Of a stretch of DNA of 64,000 bases, positions 33,547 through 44,026 are shown in pieces. Origin of the DNA: Heliocidaris erythrogramma (lineage: Eukaryota > Echinodermata > Echinoidea > Camarodonta > Echinometridae); assembly GCA_025617745.1 (NCBI GenBank), contig CM046856.1, positions 38,934,888 through 38,998,887 on the forward strand, written 5' to 3'. The notes beneath the pieces were generated by a model, which worked only from the letters and a program-made list of their open reading frames with translations, did no database searches and was not told where the DNA came from. Numbering within the stretch: the first letter of the stretch is position 1; each line of letters opens with the position of its first letter. Position numbers and translations under genes: made by a program.

Positions 33547-34240
33547 GGGGTGGGTGTAGGGAGGGGGAGTTTCCCCCCTCCCATGCAAGATAATGGCTCA
33601 TAACACCTTTTTTTAAAGACGGAGAGTTAGTTCGACGCCCTGACTGCTTTTCAGTTATTTTGGACGCAATACTGCACTGTATGTAACAGGGGTGGGTGCA
33701 GGGAGGGAGAGTTTCCCCCTTCCAGCGCAAAGCGCGAAAGCTCTGACCTTTTCGCAAATTTAAGAGAAAGATAAACGGCTCAGAGCAAACAATTTTTTGA
33801 GGCGGAAAGTTAGAGTTCGGGGTGGGAGGGGGTATCCCCCTCCTACATCAGGGAATTTTCAAACATCTGTCTATAAAACTTGCATTTTAGAGCATCCCAA
33901 AATGGTTTTTAATGAAATGAAGGAATGCACGGATCTACGCCAATGGACGGAACCCCTTAATTGAGAATAACAATGCGAGCGATATCTTCGATATTTTCGC
34001 ATTGAAATTATGGCATTTCTTATTTTCTTACTTCTAATCATTAAAAAATGTTATGGTATTTCAAGATCAAACATCATGAGTTTCATTGGATAATTATCAT
34101 AATTATTAGTTAATATATAATTCTTATTTATTTTATCCAAAAATATAGGGGGGGGGGTGATAATACAGGCCATCCCCCCCACATTTTTTTGTTGTTGATA
34201 TATATACCCCCACCCCCCTGGGATCGACACCCATGGTAAC
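33547..34240 (+). repeat. Dispersed repeat family, copy 2
   Basis: Same strand and block order as 3480-4966: GCAAAGCGCGAAAGCTCTGA, TTTTAGAGCATCCC, GAATGCACGGA, a TTATCC/ATTGGG block with a G run, and GGGATCGACACCCATG at the end. Confidence 0.7.
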
Positions 34241-34409
34241 AGGGTGGGTGCAGGGAGAGGAAAGTTATTTCCCGTTTTTATGTCTGTTTCACGTTCAAAA
34301 GTTATAGATTCGAAGAATGATTATGGTAATTATCACATAAACGAAATTGGAAAAACACATTAAAGAAAATGTCTTACGCATTTCACATGTAATGGACTGA
34401 TGTATCATA

Positions 34410-34680
34410 AGCCCCTAGACCAATGTTATGTTTTTATGTTAACTTCTATGTTATCTTTAGGTTAAAAGAGGTTTCAGAATACCCAAGCAATGTTAACGAC
34501 TATATGTATGTTAAATCTGCGCGTGGGGCTTGTGTAAAAATATTTGTATGCGCTCTGCATCTTCCCGGCAGAAAGCTCTGTTAACATAATTTTGGACTTA
34601 GCATAGTTTTCAGAATACCGATTATGTTAGCTAACATACTTTTCACACTAACACTGCTTTCAGAATACATGTACCACCCC
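34410..34680 (-). repeat. Element end with TATTCTGAAAACTATG subrepeats (right)
   Basis: On the minus strand it reads ATGTATTCTGAAAGCAGTG, then ATCGGTATTCTGAAAACTAT and AACATAGAAGTTAACATA, mirroring 24225-24365. Confidence 0.6.
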
Positions 34681-34706
34681 AGATATATTGACGGAGAATC
34701 ACCTAC

Positions 34707-34960
34707 CAAACAAACTGCTGGTTCGAGGGCTTGTTGCACCTGTAAGGCCAGGTCCTTTTCGGTGTGACTGGTTAAATGGCCGTGCCTCACTTCACTGGCA
34801 AAGGTAGCGAACTTGAGCTCGCACCGCAGTTGACCATTGATGATAAAGCCGTCCCTACGCGGCACCTCCCGTGGTCCATACACCGCACAGATGACCTTTG
34901 TATTCTTCATTTCAATGTAGCATGATCCCTTGGCCTGGCTGACGGCCCCTGCTTTGAGGA
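34707..34960 (-). CDS. EXOSC6: EXOSC6, largest exon
   Basis: The acceptor is CTCCATTTGCAG and the donor TGTTTG/GTAGGT. It encodes LKAGAVSQAKGSCYIEM, then NTKVICAVYGPREVPRRDGF, LRCELKFATFA and LALQVQQALEPAVCL. The SQAKGSxYxE, TKVxCAVxGPR and LQxALEPAVxL motifs are diagnostic of EXOSC6. The two starting bases complete a phenylalanine codon with the preceding exon. The protein assembled from the six exons is about 254 residues, slightly shorter than the 272 of human EXOSC6 because the N-terminus is missing here. Confidence 0.92.
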
Positions 34961-36514
34961 CTGCAAATGGAGAAATGGTGACTTTCTAGAAGTTATTGTT
35001 CAGGGATAATTATTTTGAATATGCACATATGCAAGGTCCTGTACTAACTTTTTTGCTGGGGGTCGAAATTGATATTTTTAGGGTCTGTATGCGTAGCCTC
35101 AGGGCCCCCGGTTATACTTTAGAAATTTAGGAGCCCATAAATTAGAATTTGAATGCCAATGACATGTGTACCAGTCACCTGTCAGTGTCAAGCCCTGATA
35201 TAGGCCTACATCTTTCCACCAGACACAAGTGTACACCAATCTGTTTACGATGATGTTAACCCATGGATCTTATTTAACATAATATTTAACAGCAGTATCC
35301 AAAGTGTTAACTCCGCAGGTCTGCCACAGCTGGAGACTCATTTGAGGAATGGTGGAAAAAAATTTATTTATGGGCAGCTGTCAATATGAACCTGAATTAA
35401 CCGCCACTTCTCTTTTCGTTCAGTACTTTTTTTTTTCTTAAAGTAGAACGTTAATGATATTAAATATTGGCTTAATACTTATTATTGCATAGATGGCATA
35501 AATTAAACAAGGTTATCCAAATTCAACGCTTGGAAACATTTGAAGTAATGATTATTATCAATTATAAAACGGTAAAATACAGCCCCCGATATAGCAGCAG
35601 AAGAGCTCCTCGAACGCTGCTGAGATATGTGACGACACATCCTGGACCAGTCCTGTCTAAGCAGACGATGTCCCATAACATCTTACACATTTTTCAAAGC
35701 CTATTTTGTCATCTCCTCTTCACTTATTTCTCTTCCTTCACTAGCGTCAGTCTTAATGTTAGTCTGTTGCCTCACTCTTAACTTCGTGTATGGTATTATT
35801 TTGATGAAAAATGCAGCGTTAAAAAAGTAAAGGAATCAGTCACTTGTAAACAAAATAAGACGCCATTGTATTTTCAGCTGCTTGCACCGGGCCATGTTCG
35901 GCGTTTCAAGAGGGAACGAATACCATCCTGCTTTTATTCGGAGGGCTTTTCAATTTGAAAGTGGGGTTTATTTCATTGATCATTGACCCTTCTCCTATGT
36001 ATTTACAATCAAACGGTTTTAGCTATCAGAATCAGTTTCACTTTCCCTTTATAATGGTGTGAAATAAGGTCATGTTTAAATACACCAAACTCTTTATAAT
36101 TTGATAAATAATTGCATTGCAATTACGTTCATTCATTATAGGACGTCGTCTGCTTAAGCAGGATCGATCCCGAGTGTGACGACATCAAAACATCGCTATA
36201 TTTCTGGCGAATCCTCGGATATTCCAGATGCTGAGAAGAGCTTTTATTTGTGTTGTTTTTATAATCACCAGATACGCAGTTGACATAAAACTTATACGAT
36301 TGCCATCTGTAAGCTTCCCAGTTTCTAGTGATACATTAATTGCCATATTTGTGATTTTCTTTGAATATCTACTTTAAGAAAAATTTGAACCCAATTATAA
36401 CATGACAGGTCCTTACATGAACAGTATGTACCTAAAATCAAGAAACGTATGTATACCCATTCAAGTATTTTGAAAGATAATTCAAACTAGAAATCTTGAC
36501 AAATAACTACTCAC
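34961..36514 (-). other. EXOSC6 intron with diverged ~50-bp inverted pair
   Basis: GTGACGACACATCC...CTAAGCAGACGATGTCC at 35628-35672 has an inverted, diverged partner at 36142-36185 (GACGTCGTCTGCTTAAGCAG, TGTGACGACATC). No coding signal was found. Confidence 0.5.
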
Positions 36515-36575
36515 ATATTGGTCTGATTTCCTGAGGTGGCCTTCCATCTTGTCGTTTTCCTTCCTCTATCAAAAG
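36515..36575 (-). CDS. EXOSC6: EXOSC6, N-terminal-side exon
   Basis: A 61-bp exon with acceptor TTCATATAG and donor CCAATAT/GTGAGT, encoding LLIEEGKRQDGRPPQEIRPI. R-x-D-G-R-x-x-x-E-I/L-R is the signature that opens the RNase PH fold. A short first exon with the start codon must lie at higher coordinates; I did not find it. Confidence 0.88.
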
Positions 36576-36871
36576 CTATATGAATTGAAGAGAAGAAGAG
36601 ACACAAATTAATGACTGGTAATTAATATTTAAATATGAGTAACAGGACATACAGTGTACATGTATAAGTGTAGCTATGACTATTGCTAAATGAAATTCAC
36701 TCACTGATCATGGTTGTATATTATATGATTTCAAATTTCATTCAAAGCTATATACATGTATGTGTAAGAAAGATTCCCCAAAAGACATGTGTATTTCCTT
36801 GAGTCTTTTTTTTCTTTAATTCTTTGATAATTGATTCTATGTGACATCACTGAATCAGAAAAGCTATCAAA

Positions 36872-37110
36872 CAATAGACCGCTTCTGTAATGTATACAAA
36901 TTTATGCACATACATGTACATGTATATTCGCTGAGCACCTAGTGACGAGCTTTTCCATTAACCTGCTTTTTATAAATGAGCCTCAATGCTTGGAATCCAG
37001 TTTGCATACATTATTTGTTGCTATGTCCAGCAAGCTTTCAGGTTGTCAAGAACAACCTTTGTTTGAAAGGTATGTATAAAATTTGCATACATTACTGAAG
37101 CGGTCTATTG
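36872..37110. mobile_element. MITE with CAATAGACCGCTTC ends
   Basis: A 239-bp element. The left end CAATAGACCGCTTCTGTAAT is mirrored by the right end on the other strand (CAATAGACCGCTTCAGTAAT), and pairing continues through ATACAAATTTATGCA. It is non-coding. Confidence 0.8.
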
Positions 37111-37305
37111 TACAAATGTCATGGCTGTCCTAAAAATGTGGATTTTGCTCATATTTTGGGTAAAATTATGGTTTGCGTGAGACATCTATATTAGAATAAC
37201 TACTGTTGTGGTTAGATGTAATTTGAGCTCATTTATGCAGGGCACCACATTAACCTAAATTCCTTTTCCTTTAACCCTTTAGCAACTAAACCGCCCGGGA
37301 CCGCC

Positions 37306-38172
37306 GTGTTATGGTGCGAGATACAACATGCTCAGGGTAACCATTGTCAAGGAGAATAGTTTTGATTTTCGCGATTTCGGTGCAACTTCATACAAGATTG
37401 GGCTCATTAAAAACTTAGTGTGCCGCGTAATAGGATTTGCTCCGAGTGCAAATTAGCTCCTGAAATCGCGAAAATCAAAACTATTCTCCTTGACAATGGT
37501 TACCCTGAGCATGTTGTATCTCGCACCATAACACGGACGCTGGAGGCACGATCCAAATCTGACACCAGATTTGGACCTGCCAAATGCCCTGTGTATCTCA
37601 AACTACCCTGGAGGGGTAAGGTATCTGACAAATACGCCAGTCAGATCAAACACGCAGTGTTACGTTGCTATTACCCGGTTTCGACACGCATTGTGTTTTC
37701 TACAAACAGGATGCTACCGTCAACCAGCAGGGATGTACTACCTACCTCCCACTTGAGTAATGTTATTTACGAATTTCAGTGCCGGTGCGATGCCAGGTAC
37801 GTGGGCCGTACTTCTCAGCGGTTGGCTGATCGCATTAAACAACTCGTCCCCTTGACTATTCGGAACCGTACAACCAATCAGCGCACGCGGCCCGTCCGTG
37901 CCTGCAAATCTGAAATGCACGCTAACAGACCAAAGACAGCCAAATGCGATTCAGCGATTGGTCTCCATTTGCTGAACAATCCAGCTTGCGCACAAAGCTA
38001 TGCCGACGATCAATTCTCAATTATGTCCCGGGCCAGAAGCGCATTTACGCTTTCTGGAAGCCGCCTACCTTTAATCGCACGAACCCATTCTGTGCAGACA
38101 AAAGGAGTTCATCCAAGCTTTGCGATTGTTCTGACATTACGGCGTCCGGGTTCATCGAGTATAATATAGTTG
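37306..38172 (+). pseudogene. Penelope-like element, C-terminal fragment with inverted start
   Basis: This Penelope element is cut down to the region after the RT core. It encodes KTILLDNGYPEHVVSRTI, VYLKLPWRGKVSDKYASQIK and the GIY-YIG-type endonuclease FQCRCDARYVGRTSQRLADR. The frame then shifts near 38030. Its first 73 bases (37462-37534) are repeated inverted and without mismatch at 37306-37378, a snap-back start. The hAT remnant begins at 38173. Confidence 0.8.
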
Positions 38173-39417
38173 CAGGGCTCGAATTACCTGGTCGGCAAAA
38201 GGCAATTTGCCGCAATGCCCCTTCAACTTGCCGCGATGCCCCTCTAAAAATACCATACTTACGGCAACTTGTGGCTGCCCCTTTTTTTATTTTGCCGTGA
38301 TGCCCTTTCACCCGAAACATACACAAACAATAGCTTGTTGAGGAACTCACTACACGAGTGAATTTTTTACACCAAAATGACATTATTACCTGTCCACACG
38401 CACTCATAGAAATGTACATAATGTCATTGCATGACGACGAACTGCAACTTTTTAACATCGCTCGATGGATCTCTGCGCAGCCGCGCTCTCTGCTGCCTGC
38501 CAGCCAGCTGCAGCTACCCAGGTAACGTAGCTGGCCGGTGGGCATAGCCGGGCGCGCCGGCCAGAGGCAGCAGGGAACAAGGCCGTGCGGAGCAGTATGT
38601 ACTGAGCATAGAGTTACATGTAACTCTATGGTACTGAGTCTGACATACACACCCAGTGATGGCACGGTCAGTCTTTCTCTCAGCTCACGCACATGTGTAC
38701 GTATCCAAGGTGCGTCGCTTGTATAAGCTGAGCATGCGATCATGCGACACACATAATAAATCCCTAATTAGATCGACTAATAAAAAATAAATAAAAAATG
38801 CCGAAAGCCAATCGCAGGAAAGCGATTAAAGAGTGTGAGCTGAAGAACGCGGCGGCTCAATGCCGAACGCTCGACTTCTTTATTCAAAGGTAAGGTTATC
38901 ATAGAATGAATGCTATTGCCTATAAAATATATTGAAGATGTGAAACAACCGTTTACTTATATTGACAGTCCCATGTACACTGTACCGTATTACGTAGGGC
39001 CCCTTCTTGTTTTTTTTTCTTGTTTTTTTTTGCGTATAGTGGTGTATTGTATTACCGGACACTTCTATATGGGGAAATGACATTTCTGCTGTCAACACAC
39101 CTCCCCGCGATTTTGCGTGTGTTATCAATGGAGCGGCGTGCGAGCGCGGATGTTCGATCTTGCAAGTCGATCTTTCGTCGCTCGCTGTGAGCGAATTCAA
39201 AGCTTTCAAAATTTGATTTTCACACCATATTATCTTTACAATATTTCCAACCCGATCACGAAAAATATATAAAATTTCGAAGATTTTTTCATTTATTTTT
39301 TATTTTTTGCCTTGGTGCCCCACTGACTTGCCTTGCTGCCCCTAAAAAAATATTGAAAGAGACTGCCCCCAAAACCAGTAATTGCCTGCCCCTAAAATTG
39401 CTGACTTTCGAGGCTTG
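38173..39417. mobile_element. hAT remnant with zinc-finger-type first exon
   Basis: It starts CAGGGCTCGAATTACC and ends, read on the minus strand, CAAGCCTCGAAAGTCAGC. Inside both ends are repeated TTGCCGxxATGCCCCT-like units (38195-38310 and 39305-39400). CAGGGCTCGAA is a common hAT terminus. No exact 8-bp duplication is visible, perhaps through end decay. Confidence 0.6.
38798..38889 (+). CDS. Short exon of a hAT-type protein
   Basis: It begins ATG and encodes MPKANRRKAIKECELKNAAA then QCRTLDFFIQ, ending at CAAAG/GTAAGG, a good donor. A basic start followed by a K-AAA-C-x-x-LDxFF pattern resembles the first exon of some hAT transposases. The rest of the transposase is not in the window. Confidence 0.45.
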
Positions 39418-41013
39418 AATAAGCCACCCAGCATTCACTTTGTACATGCAGATTATTGCCTGTAATTGCCTGTGAGGATTCACATCCTCCATTGACTTTA
39501 CGGCAATGTGTGTGTACATGTACACACTCGATGACTGGTGGCTTATTTCACAAGAAGGCCAAAACATTTGTTAGAAACTTGTTGCAGATAAATGAATCAG
39601 AAATAAAGGAATTTAAGTGGAATTTATTTTACAATCATTTCAGTTTCCTCAGTTTCGTTCGTTGGCAATCTCCAAAACAAAATAAAGTATTGGACGGGAC
39701 TACGGAAATGACGCGTTGGTCGACCAACGAACATATAGCGTTATGGTAGGGTATTCTATAGTTAAGCCAAACGATGCCCGGATTGATAAGCCAAGGAGCT
39801 CGTACAGCTAAGAGTGAGCTTATGCTCGCCCATTTCAGGCCAGAATGAGGCTTTTGTTACGCGTTTAGTTCAAAACACGGTTGCGTCCTTTCTCAATTTC
39901 GTATAATCGCCGATAGTAAACGCGTTTACGATCGGCGTTTCTGCAGAAAGACGGTTTCTGGGGAAGCATAAACGCACGATCATTTGTAAACGCGTTTAAA
40001 TGATGTCATAATAAACATATTTCTGATTCACGTGAAAATCCGCGCGCCACTAACAGTACACAATATTATGCAATGCTTGTTTTTTTAGACGTCATCCGAG
40101 CAAGATCTAACAGTTTTTATTAATAATACTAGTACTTTTTCCATATTTATATCATTGTGTTGAAATGAGTGTCAAGGGCTGAAACTGCAGCGAAAAGGTA
40201 GTGAGGGCCCTTCTCCTCGCTTGGTCCGAACCCGAAATACAAGATGATGAATGGGTTGACGAGGAACAAACCCATATATGACAAATTGGCAGACCAGTAT
40301 GTGGCTACAGGGTTTCCAAGGAGAACCAGGCAAGCGTGCAAGGACAAAATCAACAGAATAAAGGTAGATTTATATTTATATCAAACCGATATTTGTGGTA
40401 AATCTATTTTAACGTAATGTTGAGTTGAGAGATGGGCGAGACTGCCAGACCCGGTCAGTGACAGTATTGGTCGGCTCTCACTTTTCCCACCATGATCCAT
40501 GGACGTAATAACCGAAATAATAGACGTAAATAGCTGAAATAATAACTGTAAATCGAGACCGAGAAAGGCGATAGTTGAGTGCAAGATCGAGACACAAAAA
40601 ATATCACAGAAGAGTAAGAGCGCAATTGCCAAATATCGGACGCTTACCTTACCGATGTCGGAAGCTACAATGTAACCCCGCGATGAAAATTTGTCACAAG
40701 AGGGTATGACTTTAAAATGAAAAACAAAATACGAATTATCCTTCATTTCAATTTGAAACAGCACTGGATGACGTTCCACGTACATGTACTCACTGTGTGC
40801 ATGTCCGATGTTTGGAACAGCACCATCTCTTGGTATGGTGGTATGGTGGTATTTAAATACCCCTGCCGGCCGGCAACAAGTGTCATTTTGAACGAGTATC
40901 TGGGTCATTTCACCAGGTTGGGACACATTAGTGTGACATAACAAAGATCACTAAAATTGTGATTTTAGGCTACATGTAGTACTTGTATTGTTATTGCATT
41001 GAACTGTCTTTAA
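39418..41013. other. Unassigned, with membrane-like minus-strand frames
   Basis: Minus-strand frames at 40147-40380 and 40381-40680 encode hydrophobic stretches (LVNPFIILYFGF; YLAIALLLFCDIFCVSILHS), but no family was recognised and no consistent splice sites join them. The 26-bp inverted pair 40902-40927 / 44001-44026 starts here. Confidence 0.4.
40902..40927. repeat. 26-bp exact inverted repeat, left copy
   Basis: TGTGTCCCAACCTGGTGAAA plus TGACCC on the minus strand, identical to 44001-44026 on the plus strand. Further weak similarity lies about 300 bases away (GTCCGATATTTGGCA in both, near 40647 and 44317). Confidence 0.8.
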
Positions 41014-41334
41014 AGGTCCCCTTTTACGAAATTCTAATTCTTGGTATTTTGTACATGATACTCATCTAAACTGAAAAATGACATCCGTTTGCAATAAATA
41101 CGTAACAAAATATTTTTTAAATAGTATTTTCCCCAGGTATTCATGTCCAAAACTGTCTGCTAAGCTCCGCCCCCTTTTAAACCCCGAATTCTCGTTCCGC
41201 GAGCATGATTGACGTGTGACGTCACAAACCGACATTGCCGATGCTTGTTTACAATATTGCATATATCACATGTGCAAACTAACTTGCTGTTGTATATACC
41301 ACCTCGAAAACCACCTCTAAAGCGAAGTATGCCG

Positions 41335-41560
41335 CAACGCTAGTTGTTGCAGGTTGCAGCAACACCAAAGGAAGGTATCAGTCTACATTTATTCCCTAAA
41401 GACCCAAATATAAGAAGGAAATGGACTGCAAAAGTAAGATTAACTCGCGCCCATTGGAAGGGGCCGAGTTACCGCAGTGTTGAGTGCTCCGAGCACTTTT
41501 GGGCGGAGGACTTCGTCGATAGCACGGGGCTGCATGCGGCGTTTGGCATCAAGAAGAGGC
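41335..41560 (+). pseudogene. THAP zinc-finger domain, frameshifted
   Basis: THAP domains are C2CH zinc fingers that bind DNA, often in transposases. The first part reads AGCSNTK in one frame; the rest, EGISLHLFPKDPNIRRKW then SYRSVECSEHFWAEDF, reads in another frame, so one base has been gained or lost near 41371. The FPKDPxxRxxW and C-S-x-H-F motifs are clear, and the ending KKRP is a decayed form of the final AVP motif. The first zinc-binding cysteine is not apparent. Confidence 0.75.
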
Positions 41561-41976
41561 CGTCTATCTATCTATTGTCAACTATAACGGTACCTACACT
41601 TACTTAGTGTAGCAGCACAAAGAAAACAAGCAAGATAACATGAGAGCTAAGAGTTTTCTGGATATCAATGTTAGAATTTACTAGAATCAAACGCTATCAG
41701 CCCATGCACCAGTAAAACTGCCCAAGCGCAAGCCCAGACAGGCGTGTGCCCCTGCATGCGCACTCCGAGCTCACTGCCTCGATCAGCGAAGTATCAGCTC
41801 AGCCTCTCAGGCAATTTGCAAGCGTAAAAAAGATTCATAATACGTGGATATATGCGTGAATTAAACTTTAATCGGTAATTTATTATAAAAAATGAATTAC
41901 CAGTTGTTATTCCCAAGTCTCCTGTCGATATCCTATCCGTTATTAAAATCAGGGACGTCTCTGTCACCCGGGGGGA

Positions 41977-42517
41977 GGGGCACTCACATATATATGTCAC
42001 ACATGTATGTGCCGCTGTGACGTCCCCCATTTTTAACCTTCTCGGGTCGCTCCCATGATATGCGATTTTCACTAACCGCACCTAGATTGGCTTCCGACTC
42101 GCTCCCTAGAATATGTGAAAACAATGCGCACAGCCCGTTGTCCGGGAACGGTCGCTCCCTAGCCTCCCAGGCCAGCGCAGCGGGGGAGCTGGGCGGCCTA
42201 GTGCCCCCCATAAACTTAGTGCTAGCGTCGGCTCAGCGAGATCAATCTGCATGCGACATCGAGTCAGTGCAGTGGCGCGGCATGTACAGCATTAAAAACA
42301 GCGCTGCGACCGCTGACTCAGCTCATGCACCGACGTGTACCAGATGCAGAGTAGTGACATCGCGAGCAGCTAAAATTAGCTCTACCAATGAGCACTTTCG
42401 CTCCTTAGACCCTCAAAAATGAGCTTCCTCAATTAACTATTTAGCTCCTTATATTTTAGCCCCCTGTTTTGAGATTGGCAGCGCCACACCCACATCCAAA
42501 AACAGGTTGAGTGCCCC
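41977..42517. mobile_element. MITE with GGGGCACTCA ends, copy 2
   Basis: The ends are GGGGCACTCACATATA and GTTGAGTGCCCC; the interior matches 21267-21690 in the same orientation and is longer by about 120 bases around 42200-42300. It lies inside the Kolobok-like element. Confidence 0.78.
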
Positions 42518-42890
42518 TCAATAAGTGTCCTCGCTGTCCGAAGAAGATGCCATCGTTGATGTAGGATTTTGTCTTTAAAAAGCTAAAATGAAGGGCTGAA
42601 ATGGCACGAAGACGAAGGGATCTACACGAAGTTCAATAGCCTATAACACACACACATCGATACTGATCCAGCTTGTGTGAGTCGAGCGTTCTGCGTGTGA
42701 CGTCACATGACGTCATCGATCGCTGGACCGATTTTCCAAAATTTTTAGGGGCGTTCCCAGTTATTTTTTTATTTTCAAGTTTACAGATTAATGAATGGAA
42801 TTCAGGTAATATGGTAGACAGATCTGGATTCACAGTAGTAAAGTCTATTAAATGAAGTTCCTTTGTAATTCCATAAAAGGGAACCTTTAA

Positions 42891-44000
42891 CTTGAAGACA
42901 ATGCACAATTTAACACAGAGAACAATACATGATAATGTACATGTACATGTACAAGGCCATTAACTTTTTTCAATTTTTTAAATGTGGAGGCTTCCATAGA
43001 CATTTTCTGACATACATTGTAACATTGACACCACATAAATTTCACCTACATGTATTGTGTCAAGTGGACTTTAAAACATTTTAACGGAACTATTGTTGTC
43101 CAACTTTGTAAATTTTACTCTAACATGACATGGTGAATGTTTTTGACGTAATTTAAAATTCATACATGTAAATGAGGGATATAAGAAATTATGTTTGAAC
43201 AGACAGGTATGACGTAACATTGACGCCATGAATGTACATGGTCATACATGTATTTCACACATCAAGCAGCAAATGTCCAAACTTTTAATATTTTTGTATT
43301 TATGGTGTTCATCAATTTAGTAAAAATACTTTAGTAAAAAAAGTACTTTGACACCTTTAGCTTAGCTAACATAGATGTTATACAAGAAATTGTCTAAAAT
43401 GTGTGCATGTCGTAACATTGACACGTCTAAAATAACCATAATATTTGTTATTTTTACAACAAAACTATTATTTTGTCACTGTAAATGTTATTTTGCTTTA
43501 GAATAGGTCACATGCAATAATTACAAGCCAATTTTGTAACACTTTAAGGTTAGTAAGATATATTTTATACACATTTAAAATTATAGGAAAGTCTGACACC
43601 ATTTTTACAATGTACATGTACGTCCTACACTTCAATTTTGGATATTAAGGTGAGTGTATTTCAAAGTAATATTAAATGACAGGAAAAATGAATCTACCTG
43701 AAAGTTTGGTACATGTACTTACAGTGATCTGATTTAAAAGTATGGATTGATTAAACTTAATAATCATCATACTTTTTCTAGACTTCACCATTTACTAATT
43801 TTTCATGTCACAAATTTCTCACTTTTTCCACTATAAATTTGCTGGAAAAATATGAAATATGAAAAGAAAATCAATTCGAGTGAAACCATATTTAGTATTT
43901 CAAAGATTTGTCTACTATATGACGTGCAAACTCCATCAAACCAATTGTGAAAAAATATGATAAAATTCCAATTAAATTTTGTAAGTATGAAAATTGGAAG
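42891..44000. other. AT-rich, with scattered GTAACATTGACAC words
   Basis: The words GTAACATTGACACC, CGTAACATTGACGCC and CGTAACATTGACACG occur at about 43019, 43208 and 43408, roughly 190-200 bases apart, embedded in diverged sequence. They may be an old tandem array. No gene was seen. Confidence 0.5.
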
Positions 44001-44026
44001 TGTGTCCCAACCTGGTGAAATGACCC
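44001..44026. repeat. 26-bp exact inverted repeat, right copy
   Basis: Partner of 40902-40927. The open frame that follows (to 44250) starts with the same VSQPGEMT residues as the minus-strand frame ending the left copy, but the rest differs. Confidence 0.8.

Larger units (their letters stand above)
41014..42886. mobile_element. Kolobok-like element with TTAA target and THAP domain
   Basis: The ends are AGGTCCCCTTTTACGAAATTC and AGGTTCCCTTTTATGGAATTA (right end on the minus strand), with TTAA on both sides (41010-41013, 42887-42890). Kolobok transposons use TTAA targets and encode THAP-domain proteins; a THAP remnant lies inside. No transposase catalytic domain was seen, so this is a deletion derivative. 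A MITE (41977-42517) has inserted into it. Confidence 0.75.

Noticed and set aside
38045..38752. 235-codon minus-strand open frame
   Set aside because: It crosses from the Penelope fragment into the hAT remnant and shows no conserved motif, so it is most likely chance.
40381..40944. 187-codon minus-strand frame with hydrophobic segments, and its neighbour at 40147-40353
   Set aside because: They look membrane-like, but no family was recognised, splice sites do not join them convincingly and part is in a repeat. Recorded only as an unassigned region.
42060..42422. 120-codon plus-strand frame
   Set aside because: It lies wholly inside a MITE that also occurs at 21267-21690, where the frame is not kept.
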